Positions 19,087 through 27,416 of a DNA stretch of 64,000 nucleotides are shown here, in pieces. Origin of the DNA: CAZTAO01 sp964611645 (GTDB lineage: Bacteria > Armatimonadota > UBA5829). The DNA is taken from contig CAZTAO010000012.1 of the NCBI GenBank assembly GCA_964611645.1, positions 1 to 64,000 on the forward strand. Direction: 5' to 3'. The notes under the pieces are model-generated. The model did not search any database, was not told where the DNA came from, and saw only the letters and a program-made list of their open reading frames with translations. The position numbers and the translations under genes are program-made. Each line of letters opens with the position of its first letter. Positions within the stretch are counted from its first letter, which is position 1.

Positions 19087-21537
19087 ATGAAGTACTGGAA
19101 GATAGCACTCGTGCTGGTCGCGGCGCTGGCGAGCGTATCGACTCATTGCATTGCGGCAAACCAGCTCACCCTCGCCAGAAACGGCAGGACCAGCTATGTC
19201 ATAGCCGTGGGCAAGGACGCCATTCTGGCGGAGCGGACCGCCGCAAAGGAACTGGCGAGTTACCTGAAGAAAGTCACCGGCGCAAACTTCGCGGTCAAAT
19301 CGGCAACTGATGTGTCCGCAAAGACTCCCTGTATCATGGTCGGTCAGACTGCGGCGGTGAAGAAGCTGCTGCCGGAGGTGAAGTGGGACTCCCTCGGGCA
19401 TGACGGGATCGTCATCAAAACCAAAGGCAGAAACCTGATCCTGGCCGGTGGTCGACCTCGTGGCACTCTGTATGCGGTGTACACATTCCTGGAGAGCAAC
19501 GTCGGCTGCCGTTGGTGGACTTCCACCGAGGAGTATGTCCCGAGGAAGCCTACTCTCGCAATAGCCGCGCCGAACACAACCTACGTTCCCGCGCTCAGCT
19601 ACCGCGAAGCATTCTACGGAGACACGGACCCAGATCTTGCCGAAAGGCTCAAGGACAACCCTGAGGCCGAGGGCCTTGCGGCACATGCAGCAATCGACCC
19701 GCTCTTTGCGGCAAGGCTCAGGACCAACGGCCACATGGCTCCCATTCCGCGGGAACTTGGTGGGCACTACTCCATACTGGGATGGTGCCACACTTTCGCG
19801 TCGCTCATGCCTCCGGACAAGTACTTTCAAAAGCACCCGGAATGGTACGGCCTCAAGAGCGGCAAGCGGTTCGCCACGGGAGCCTCCGACTGGCAACTCT
19901 GCCTCACCAACCTCGAAATGCGCAAAGAGCTTACCAGGAACGTCTTGGAGACGATCAGCAAGAACCCGGAAGCGGGGATTATCTCGGTCTCTCAAAATGA
20001 CGGTTACGGCCAGTGCCAGTGCGATGTATGTCAGGCGGCCACGGCAAGGGAGGGTTCGGAATCCGGGCCGATGATCGAGATGGTCAACGCGGTGGCGGAG
20101 GAGGTTGAGAAGGTCTACCCGGGATTCCTGGTCGAGACCCTTGCCTACCACTTTACCCGCAAGCCCCCTCTCACCGCGCGCCCACGGCATAACGTGCTGA
20201 TCCGGCTGGCCGGACTGGAAAACGACCAGGCCCAACCGGCGGACAGTGACGCTAACTCCAGCTACCGAGACGATATCAAGAGTTGGAGCGCCATTGCTCC
20301 CAACCTCTTCATCTGGCACTACACCGCCAACTACGGCAACAACGTTCAGCCCCACCCCAACATCTTCAACATCGGCACGGACCTCCGGTTCTTCGTGAAG
20401 AACAAAGCTGTCGGGATCTTTGTGGAGGGAATGGCAAACCCCATTGGGGATTTCGGTCGGCTGCGCAAGTGGGTGGTTGCTCACATGCTCTGGAACCCCT
20501 CGCTGGACCCGGCCAAGCTGTCCGATGAGTTCGCGCGGGGCTACTACGGGCCGGCGGGGCCACACATTTCGGCATATCTGGAACTGACACATAACGCCGT
20601 CAAGCGATCCGGAATGAGACTGAGCTACGGCAACGACGACACGTCTTTCTTCACCCTGGATGAGATGAACGAAGCGACCAGGCTGTGGAACAAGGCGGAG
20701 AATGCCGTCAGTAAGCGGCCCGAGCTGCTGGCGCGGGTTCGCCGCGACAGGTTGTCTTTCAACGCTGCGTGGATACTCAACTGGGCCCGGCTGAAGAGCG
20801 AGGTGGAGGAGACCGGAAAAGAGTTCCTGGGACCTGCGGACGTGACGGCCGCAGCCCAGGAGCACATGAAAGTCGCCGAAGCCATCGCTATGCCCATGTG
20901 GATCGAGAGGCAGAAAAGGTTCAGCACACCCGCGGTACCCGCCAACGGCGAGGCCTGGCGCACCCGGTTCGGGATCGTGCCCCAGGAGACCGCGCGCCTG
21001 CAATTGGAGATCTACGCCGAAAAGCCCCCGGAACAGTCCGCTCTTCCGGAGGAACTCCGTGGCCTCGGCAAGAACGATTATCACATATTCCGGACGGAGA
21101 GAGAGTTCTGGATCAACAACCCGGAGTTGGTGGATGACCCGTTGGCATCCGGCGGCAAGGCGTTACGACTCGCTCAGAACTGGAGCACGGTACAGTGGCG
21201 CGTAAGGTCGTACTTCGCGGGCAGGTCGCGATGCTATGTCCGCGCCCGATGCCTCATGAAGGATTCCGCGCTGATCGGGCCGAGCGGGTATCTGAAGCAC
21301 GATCAGGCGTTCGAGACAGGTGTCTTCGACGCATTCCTGTATCCAAATGGCCGGTACTACCTGGCGCGGGAGAACGTGGCGGTGGAGAAGGTCAAAGACG
21401 GCGCATACCACACCTACGATCTCGGAGTCCACGACCTCAAGCCCGGCATGCATGTCTGGGCCACGATTGCGGACTCACCCTCAGTGAAAGAAGTCTATGT
21501 CGACCGGGTATTCCTGGTGAGGGATGGGAAACAGTGA
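19087..21537 (+). CDS. Secreted DUF4838 protein (copy 2)
   Basis: 816 residues with a signal peptide ending about residue 24 (THCIAA). The layout is the same as its upstream neighbour: GH67N-like domain (KELASYLKKVTGANF), barrel with SQNDGYGQCQCDVC near residue 301, and C-terminal sandwich ending VKEVYVDRVFLVRD. It differs by an insertion near residues 175-205 (DTDPDLAERLKDNPEAEG). It starts 33 bases after copy 1. Its TGA overlaps the GTG of the next gene (GTGA), which indicates translational coupling. Confidence 0.8.
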   Translation: MKYWKIALVLVAALASVSTHCIAANQLTLARNGRTSYVIAVGKDAILAERTAAKELASYLKKVTGANFAVKSATDVSAKTPCIMVGQTAAVKKLLPEVKWDSLGHDGIVIKTKGRNLILAGGRPRGTLYAVYTFLESNVGCRWWTSTEEYVPRKPTLAIAAPNTTYVPALSYREAFYGDTDPDLAERLKDNPEAEGLAAHAAIDPLFAARLRTNGHMAPIPRELGGHYSILGWCHTFASLMPPDKYFQKHPEWYGLKSGKRFATGASDWQLCLTNLEMRKELTRNVLETISKNPEAGIISVSQNDGYGQCQCDVCQAATAREGSESGPMIEMVNAVAEEVEKVYPGFLVETLAYHFTRKPPLTARPRHNVLIRLAGLENDQAQPADSDANSSYRDDIKSWSAIAPNLFIWHYTANYGNNVQPHPNIFNIGTDLRFFVKNKAVGIFVEGMANPIGDFGRLRKWVVAHMLWNPSLDPAKLSDEFARGYYGPAGPHISAYLELTHNAVKRSGMRLSYGNDDTSFFTLDEMNEATRLWNKAENAVSKRPELLARVRRDRLSFNAAWILNWARLKSEVEETGKEFLGPADVTAAAQEHMKVAEAIAMPMWIERQKRFSTPAVPANGEAWRTRFGIVPQETARLQLEIYAEKPPEQSALPEELRGLGKNDYHIFRTEREFWINNPELVDDPLASGGKALRLAQNWSTVQWRVRSYFAGRSRCYVRARCLMKDSALIGPSGYLKHDQAFETGVFDAFLYPNGRYYLARENVAVEKVKDGAYHTYDLGVHDLKPGMHVWATIADSPSVKEVYVDRVFLVRDGKQ

Positions 21538-22655
21538 CAACCGGCGAACGAAGGCTCCGAGAATACGGCTTCTGGGACTACACCACGCCTGGCGCGGGTG
21601 GGATGGAGCATTACGGCGAGGACGATTACCTTTGGCTCCTGGACGACATGGCTGAGGCTGGGATGAACTCGCTGGTGGTGGTGCTCAAGTGGATGACCAC
21701 CGGCTATCGTTCCAGGCTTCCTTACCTGGACCAGCAACCGGCCAACCCGGCAATCGCGTCGGACAACGAGTTAATTCGGCTCGCGATCGACGAATCGCAC
21801 AAGCGGGGGATCAAAGTGTGGCTGGGGGCGGTGGTTACCCAGTATATGCCGGAGTTCTTCGGCCCTACCGACCACCGCAAGTTCACAATCTACATAGATA
21901 GCGAGCCTCGAGAAACCGCGATTTACGATCTTGATATGCCGGGAGTCGCCGAGAGAAGCGTGGAGGTATTCAGGGAGATTGTGGAGCTTTTTCCGAATGC
22001 GGATGGGCTGATGGTAGAGGTTGAGGGGGGAGACTTCTTCGGCCAGCACAGAATTGAGCCGTACAACCGTTGGGCGGAGGAAAACGGCAAGCCCACGGCG
22101 AAAGGCGATGGTGTGCCTGCCGCATTCGGGGACTACACTACATATCGCCGGTGTGCGGTCCTGCGGGATGTAGAGCGGGCGGCCCGTGGCGCGGGGTTTG
22201 GCGGCGATCTGGCTACAATATGCGAGACCATCATCACGGATCTTGCCTGCTACCAGGTGGTGAACCTTGCGGAGTTCGCGAAGACGGCTTCGGATTATGC
22301 GGTGGTGACATATACATACAACCGCTGGATGCGCCGGCTCTCGTCAGCCGACTACTGCCTGGTGCAGCCGGGGGAGCATGGCCTGCGGACATACTATCTG
22401 GGGCGCGGGGTGATGACCTGGAACAAGGAGTGGCGCAGCCCTCAGCCGCCGATGCCAATGTCGCTGCGGGAGCAGTGGGCCATCGATGTCGAGGATGTCT
22501 CCCGTTACCAACCGGACGGCTTTTGGTGGTTTGGGACTGGCGCTGTCCGCGAGGGCGGACACGTCGATCTGGGTGAGCTGAAGCAGATGGGCTTTGAGAA
22601 CGGCAGAGACGCCCGGAAGCAGTTGATAGAAATAGGCCGCAGCCTACGGCCATAG
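21534..22655 (+). CDS. Putative TIM-barrel glycosidase-like protein, cytosolic
   Basis: 373 residues from GTG 21534, which overlaps the preceding stop codon by 4 bases and has GGGA just upstream. There is no signal peptide, unlike the genes before it. Segments such as YLWLLDDMAEAGMNSLVVVLKW, IRLAIDESHKRGIKVWLGAVV and ADGLMVEVEGGD look like successive beta-alpha units of a barrel, with acidic residues at strand ends. I do not recognise the family. Coupling to the DUF4838 gene suggests work on the same substrate. Confidence 0.6.
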   Translation: MTTGERRLREYGFWDYTTPGAGGMEHYGEDDYLWLLDDMAEAGMNSLVVVLKWMTTGYRSRLPYLDQQPANPAIASDNELIRLAIDESHKRGIKVWLGAVVTQYMPEFFGPTDHRKFTIYIDSEPRETAIYDLDMPGVAERSVEVFREIVELFPNADGLMVEVEGGDFFGQHRIEPYNRWAEENGKPTAKGDGVPAAFGDYTTYRRCAVLRDVERAARGAGFGGDLATICETIITDLACYQVVNLAEFAKTASDYAVVTYTYNRWMRRLSSADYCLVQPGEHGLRTYYLGRGVMTWNKEWRSPQPPMPMSLREQWAIDVEDVSRYQPDGFWWFGTGAVREGGHVDLGELKQMGFENGRDARKQLIEIGRSLRP

Positions 22656-22680
22656 AAAGCAAAATGGAGGACAACCGCAC

Positions 22681-22773
22681 ACGTCACCCTGAACTCGTTT
22701 CAGGGTCTGTTCGCGATTGACGCCAGATGCTCATCGAGACGCGCTGGATGCTGAAACAAGTTCAGCATGACGT
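22681..22773. repeat. Family B double-hairpin repeat
   Basis: ACGTCACCCTGAACTCG...TTCAGGG and TGCTGAAAC...GTTCAGCATGACGT are the same two hairpins as at 5991-6070, separated by a longer middle. Confidence 0.8.
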
Positions 22774-22810
22774 TTGATGTGACTACAATCAGCAAATGGA
22801 GGATAACTAA

Positions 22811-23728
22811 GTGCAGGATTACAGCAAAATCATAGACAGACTCAAGGGGCCGCTGTTCCCGATCATCCCGGCGTTTGAGGATGACGAGACTCTCGACATC
22901 GATTCCACATGCAAGCATGTGGACTGGGCTGTGGGTGAAGGAATGCCGATGGTGTGGCTGACCGGCGGGTCCAGCCGATACTCCAGCATGACCGAGCAGG
23001 AAATATGGGACCTCACCAAGGCACTCGCCCAGACGGTCAGAGGCCGGGCGGTATTCTTCGGCGGCACCAACTACAACTGGCCGGTTCATATGTCGAGCAA
23101 ATACATCGAGGACTGCGCCGAGTGGGGCGTTGACCTGGTGACCATCCACCCGTGGGGAAGTGGCAACGAGAACATGGTGGTCGATTTCCACAAGGCGGTA
23201 GCCCAGGATTCCCCACTGCCATTGTTCGCCTACTCCGCGGCTATGCACGGCTCAGCGGGAATCACTGTCCCAATGCTCAAGCGCATACTCGAGATCCCTC
23301 AGTTCGTGGGAATGAAGAACGACGTCGGCGACTTCTACGAGCACCGCGCCTATCTGTGGGCGGTGAAAGAGTCGGGGCGAGAGTTTGTGCCGATGACCGG
23401 CGGGTCGATGATGTCTTTCCTTTGGGGTTACGAATTCGGCGCGCAGGCGTTCACATCAGCCTATTCGATGGTGGCCCCGAGGATTCCGCTGGAGTTCTAC
23501 AAGCACATGATCGAGGGCCGACATGACGAGGCGGTGCGGATTGTGAGAGAATACGAGGAGCCTATGCTGGCGGACCTCGGAGGCGTGGGAGGTTGGCAGG
23601 CTTTGAAGGCATTCATGGTCTTCAAGGGATTCCACAAGTCCTGGAAAGACCGCTACCCCTTCCCAACGCTGACCGATGAGCAAGCGCAGGTAGTAAAGGC
23701 GCATTTGGAGAAGTATCAGCTGCTTTAG
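22811..23728 (+). CDS. DapA/NanA-superfamily aldolase (lyase or dehydratase of a keto acid)
   Basis: A 305-residue TIM-barrel enzyme of the dihydrodipicolinate synthase family, starting at GTG 22811 behind GGAGG. The Schiff-base lysine is Lys169 in FVGMKND and the catalytic tyrosine is probably Tyr141 in FAYSAAMHG. The usual substrate-carboxylate loop GTTGE is altered to TGGSSRYSS, so it is neither a standard DapA nor a clear sialic-acid lyase. Members of this group cleave or dehydrate 2-keto-3-deoxy acids to pyruvate-containing products. Lying among amino-sugar and sugar-acid genes, it fits that role. Confidence 0.75.
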   Translation: MQDYSKIIDRLKGPLFPIIPAFEDDETLDIDSTCKHVDWAVGEGMPMVWLTGGSSRYSSMTEQEIWDLTKALAQTVRGRAVFFGGTNYNWPVHMSSKYIEDCAEWGVDLVTIHPWGSGNENMVVDFHKAVAQDSPLPLFAYSAAMHGSAGITVPMLKRILEIPQFVGMKNDVGDFYEHRAYLWAVKESGREFVPMTGGSMMSFLWGYEFGAQAFTSAYSMVAPRIPLEFYKHMIEGRHDEAVRIVREYEEPMLADLGGVGGWQALKAFMVFKGFHKSWKDRYPFPTLTDEQAQVVKAHLEKYQLL

Positions 23729-23736
23729 AACCTCAG

Positions 23737-23808
23737 CTATGCTTCGGCCCGCTCTTTCCGCCGAAGCATTACGGGGTGGCACCGGGGGATAAAGCTCCCG
23801 ACGTATAG
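23737..23808. repeat. Family C repeat, second copy
   Basis: GCTTCGGC (23741-23748) pairs with GCCGAAGC (23760-23767), and CTCCCGACGTATA matches the second half of the copy at 3347-3414. The second stem has decayed. Confidence 0.7.
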
Positions 23809-23835
23809 GAATCTACATTACAGGAGCAAAGTTAC

Positions 23836-24834
23836 ATGGCAGCAAAATGGAATTTCAATGAGACGGACAAGGCGCTAGCGGCGAAGCTGGAGGGGTTCCT
23901 GCCGGACTCGCTTTTCGACACACACGCCCACATATACAAGTGCGAAGACTTGCACTGCGATGACACCAGCTTCTTCTGCGGCGGGCCGAACGAGGTAGGG
24001 GCTAAAGTGTGGAGAGAGACACTGGGCAAGCAGTTGGGCGCGCAGCGGCTGAAGAGGGCGCTGTTTGTCGCCACCCCCACGGCCGGCGCAGACCTCCCAA
24101 AACTCGACGAGTACCTCATCGGGCAGGTGGCAGGGGAGCCGGAGTGTTACGGGGTGGTATCGGTAACCCCGGACACCGACCCGGCCCTGGCTCGCGAGAA
24201 CCTCAAGAACCCGCGAATCATCGGCTTCAAGCCCTACCACCTCTTCGCGCACGTGAAGCCCACGTGGCAGGCGAAGATTGGCGACTACATTCCGGACTGG
24301 GCGTGGGAGATGTGCCAGGAGCGGGGGCTGTGCATTCTGCTGCACATGGTCCGCGACGCTGCTCTGGCAGACCCGGATAACCAAGCCTATATCATAGAGA
24401 AATGCAACGCCTACCCCAACGCCAAGCTCATACTCGCCCACTGCGCCAGAGGGTTCCACGCTCCCAACACTATCGAAGGCATCCACGCCATCAAGGGCCT
24501 GAAGAACGTGTGGTTCGATGGCGCGGCGGTATGCGAGTCTGCCCCGATAATAGCGATCATCCAGGCATTCGGGCTGGAGAAGATGATGTGGGGCAGCGAC
24601 TTCCCGGTCTCCGAAGATCGCGGCAGGTGCGTCACCATGGGCGACGGCTTCGTGTGGGTCAGGCCCGCAGAGGAGAACACCCCCGAGGTAGAAAACCACG
24701 GCAAGCCCACCCTGGTCGGCATCGAGTGCGCCCGAGCATTCAAAGAGGCAGCCCTCGCCCTCGGCCTGAGCAAGTCCGAGATCAGCGACCTGTTCTACGG
24801 AAACGCCGTGAATTTCTTCGGCTCAATGGGCTGA
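23836..24834 (+). CDS. Amidohydrolase-2 family metal-dependent hydrolase
   Basis: A 332-residue paralogue of the protein at 15695. The metal site is shown by FDTHAHIY (H-x-H near residue 31), LLHMVRDA, LAHCARGF and GSDFPVSED (Asp near residue 256). There is no signal peptide, so it is cytosolic. Shared context with a DapA-type lyase and the BNR protein suggests that it opens or hydrolyses a ring in a sugar acid, but that is inference. ATG 23836 has AGGAG close upstream. Confidence 0.75.
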   Translation: MAAKWNFNETDKALAAKLEGFLPDSLFDTHAHIYKCEDLHCDDTSFFCGGPNEVGAKVWRETLGKQLGAQRLKRALFVATPTAGADLPKLDEYLIGQVAGEPECYGVVSVTPDTDPALARENLKNPRIIGFKPYHLFAHVKPTWQAKIGDYIPDWAWEMCQERGLCILLHMVRDAALADPDNQAYIIEKCNAYPNAKLILAHCARGFHAPNTIEGIHAIKGLKNVWFDGAAVCESAPIIAIIQAFGLEKMMWGSDFPVSEDRGRCVTMGDGFVWVRPAEENTPEVENHGKPTLVGIECARAFKEAALALGLSKSEISDLFYGNAVNFFGSMG

Positions 24835-24839
24835 GGGAG

Positions 24840-25045
24840 ATAGCCAGAGGCCGTAGGGCCAACCCTCCGTGGTTGGCCGACTCTGACGAACGGAGCGGGC
24901 AGGCACGGAGACCTGCCCCTATGTCGGCCCGATTATCTGGGTGGTGATTTCCGAATCGCCACCCCTGTGAATCTCTCTCTACGCAGGAAAGAAAGCCTCC
25001 CATAGCGAAGCTGAATACTGAGTCCCACAACTTCGTCTACAGGCG
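24840..25045. other. Gap with three hairpins in series, including family D
   Basis: GGCCAACC (24857-24864) pairs with GGTTGGCC (24871-24878). GGGCAGG (24897-24903) pairs with CCTGCCC (24912-24918). GGGTGGTGATT (24939-24949) pairs with AATCGCCACCC (24954-24964). The last is repeated in the opposite orientation at 46100-46125. No gene is visible here. Confidence 0.7.
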
Positions 25046-25052
25046 GTTACAG

Positions 25053-26234
25053 ATGCTCTCATATTGCTCAGCGCTTAGAATCGTATTGCTGCTCCTGATG
25101 GTCGCACTCGCGTCGGCTTGCTCGGCCACGCAGTTCAAAGCCATCGATTTCTCCCATACCACCATCTACCACTCTCCCCAGTACCCCGGCTACACCTGCT
25201 GGGTTGGGACTTGGCTTATGCCGGACAAAAGCATAATGGTCGCATTTACCCAGGCCACAGGCCCGGTCGAAGGCCGCCCGAAGGCTCCCAAGGAAGTGAT
25301 GGAGAAGCTGAGCTGGCTCACCGAATATGATATGACCGGCCTGGACCTCCGCAACGTCCACCTGCGCTCCTGGGATCGTGGCAAGACGTGGAATAAGATC
25401 AGCGCAGACCCGTTTACCAGCACAATGAACGGCTGCTCCGGCGAGCCGGAGACAGCTCTGCCGGACGGCACAATCCTGCGCGGTGTGTGGGGCCAGTATC
25501 TATGCTACAATCCCGAGCTGCCAAAGACCGGCTACATCCAGCGCAGCAAAGATGGCTCCAAGACCTGGGGCAAGCCTGAAGTATTGCTGGACCCCAAGAC
25601 TCAGCAGGCTTGGCCTAAGAGGATCAGAGCCCTCAAAGACGGCCGGGTGATTGTGCTGGGCGGGTTGGCGAATATCGATGCCAGCAAGGTGAATCGCGCC
25701 GCAGTCTGCGCGGTGCTGGAGCCTATGTTGCTCGTATCTTCAAACAACGGCCGCACCTGGAGCAAGCCTGCGCAGGTCATCCCCGAACAGAACCGCAAGG
25801 GCTGGGCTGGTGAGGAATACGACGCAGCGGAACTAGCCAACGGCGACCTGCTGTGTGTCTTCAGGAGAGTTGCGCCGGAGGGCGGTCGAGAGGTGATCTG
25901 GCAGGGAATCCTGAAGAAGACGGGGCGGACGTGGGTCCCGCAGGAAGTCGGCCCTTCACCGCTGCCGATGGCCGGCCACCCGGAACTGATCACAACCCGC
26001 GAGGGGCCGGTCGTATTCGCCTCACCCTACGGATGTTGGCACACCGCCGATAAAGGCAAGAACTGGACCAAGCTGGAAGTCCCCGGCACCGGCTACTACC
26101 CTCGCGGAGTCCAGGCGGACGATGGCAGGATCCTAATCTTCGGCCACGCCGGCAACGACGACCCTTACGGGCGGGTGGATCAGTCCATCGTGATGAATAG
26201 TTTCAGGCTGGAGCAAGTGAAGACGGGGAAGTAG
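25053..26234 (+). CDS. Secreted BNR/Asp-box sialidase-like protein
   Basis: 393 residues with an N-terminal signal (ALRIVLLLLMVALASAC; the final Cys may be lipidated). The body is a propeller with Asp-boxes RSWDRGKTW (about 105), RSKDGSKTW (about 167), SSNNGRTW (about 229) and TADKGKNW (about 331). It is shorter than the protein at 1576 because the LamG-like domain is missing. The catalytic residues of sialidases were not confirmed. It may be a hydrolase or a lectin-like propeller. Confidence 0.7.
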   Translation: MLSYCSALRIVLLLLMVALASACSATQFKAIDFSHTTIYHSPQYPGYTCWVGTWLMPDKSIMVAFTQATGPVEGRPKAPKEVMEKLSWLTEYDMTGLDLRNVHLRSWDRGKTWNKISADPFTSTMNGCSGEPETALPDGTILRGVWGQYLCYNPELPKTGYIQRSKDGSKTWGKPEVLLDPKTQQAWPKRIRALKDGRVIVLGGLANIDASKVNRAAVCAVLEPMLLVSSNNGRTWSKPAQVIPEQNRKGWAGEEYDAAELANGDLLCVFRRVAPEGGREVIWQGILKKTGRTWVPQEVGPSPLPMAGHPELITTREGPVVFASPYGCWHTADKGKNWTKLEVPGTGYYPRGVQADDGRILIFGHAGNDDPYGRVDQSIVMNSFRLEQVKTGK

Positions 26235-26293
26235 ACGCAAACCCCCTTGCCCCCTTATCAGGGGGATAGACGCTGCGCGGCAAGGAGAATGCT

Positions 26294-27361
26294 ATGCCCG
26301 AGAACAATCCAATTCGATTGTCCGTGGTTCGATGCGATACTCACGCTTACTGGTATGGCGTGTTTCTGGACGACTGCGACGTTGGGGTGCTGTCGGCTTA
26401 CGACAATGACGCCCCCACCCGCCCCTGCGTCCACTACTACTTCATGACCATAGGCGACCCTCGTCGGCTCAAAATAGAGAAGGTAGGCGGGTTCTCCATC
26501 ACCAAAATCTTCGACCGCCTCCCCGAAAAGGGCGTCGATGAGAACGGCGTTCCCATTCTTCAATACGGCACCTACCCCGGCCGCGCTCAAGAGTATGCCA
26601 AGACCTTCTGCGGCAAACCCAGGATCTGCGAGACTATCGAGGAGATGACGGTTGACACCGACGCCGTCTACATCGCCGATTCCTCCGCTCCCGGGGACGG
26701 CGCGGACCACCTCGAACTAGCTCGCCCGTTCCTTGAGAAAGGCATCCCCACATTCGTGGACAAACCTTTTGCCGCCACTCTGAGTGACGCTCTGACGATG
26801 GTCCGGTTGGCTGTTAAGAACAAAACTCCCGTAATGAGCGCGTCCATCCTCACCCACACGGACCAGGGCAAGCTCTTTGCCAAACGCTTCGGCGAGATAG
26901 GCGGGTGTGGGTATCTGGTGGTCAAGGGAGTCGGGCCGGGCAACGCGGCTGTGATCCACGGAATAGGGCTGGCGCACGGGCTCATGGGGTACGGGGTCGA
27001 GGCAGTGCAATGCATGGGCCAGTATGAGGCCGAATGCATGCTGCTCTACTACTCTGATGGCCGGGAGGCTGTTGTCCTGAACGCTCCCAACAAGGTCTTC
27101 CCGCGCACCTGCAGCTTCTATGCGACCGCTTTCAGCGCGGGCGGCGCGCTACTCTCTCCGCCAATCGGCGACTGGGAGTTCCACACCGGCACCCACAACA
27201 TCGCCGCCGTATTCAAAGAAATGGTCCAGACCAACAAGCCCCAGATACCATACAACGAGGTCCTGGAGCCGATTGCCATAATGGAAGCCGCCAGAATCGC
27301 CCAGAAAGAAGGCCGCCGGGTAGAGCTGAGCGAAGTGTGGGACAGGGCGGAGTTTGCTTGA
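26294..27361 (+). CDS. Gfo/Idh/MocA-like oxidoreductase
   Basis: A 355-residue cytosolic protein. The middle shows the Rossmann-type TDAVYIADSSAPGDGADHLELARPFLEKGIPTFVDKPFA pattern (about residues 116-156), including DKP, a variant of the EKP active-site motif. The usual N-terminal GxGxxG loop is not evident, and the first 90 residues are atypical (VRCDTHAYWYGVF). Members oxidise or epimerise sugars with NAD(P). The altered nucleotide-binding start makes cofactor use uncertain. AAGGAG lies 6-11 bases before ATG 26294. Confidence 0.65.
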   Translation: MPENNPIRLSVVRCDTHAYWYGVFLDDCDVGVLSAYDNDAPTRPCVHYYFMTIGDPRRLKIEKVGGFSITKIFDRLPEKGVDENGVPILQYGTYPGRAQEYAKTFCGKPRICETIEEMTVDTDAVYIADSSAPGDGADHLELARPFLEKGIPTFVDKPFAATLSDALTMVRLAVKNKTPVMSASILTHTDQGKLFAKRFGEIGGCGYLVVKGVGPGNAAVIHGIGLAHGLMGYGVEAVQCMGQYEAECMLLYYSDGREAVVLNAPNKVFPRTCSFYATAFSAGGALLSPPIGDWEFHTGTHNIAAVFKEMVQTNKPQIPYNEVLEPIAIMEAARIAQKEGRRVELSEVWDRAEFA

Positions 27362-27416
27362 ATCGCGAAGGTCGCGAAAAGGGCGAAGAACGCGAAATCC
27401 CCTCAAGGAGAAAATC

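Noticed and set aside
18889..21084. 731-codon - strand frame opposite the DUF4838 genes
   Set aside because: High GC makes long antisense frames common. The + strand frame has a signal peptide, a ribosome-binding site and a paralogue next door.
22811..23728. Naming the DapA-family gene nanA
   Set aside because: The sialidase-like neighbours invite it, but the substrate loop differs from NanA, and no NanE, NanK or sialic-acid transporter is seen.
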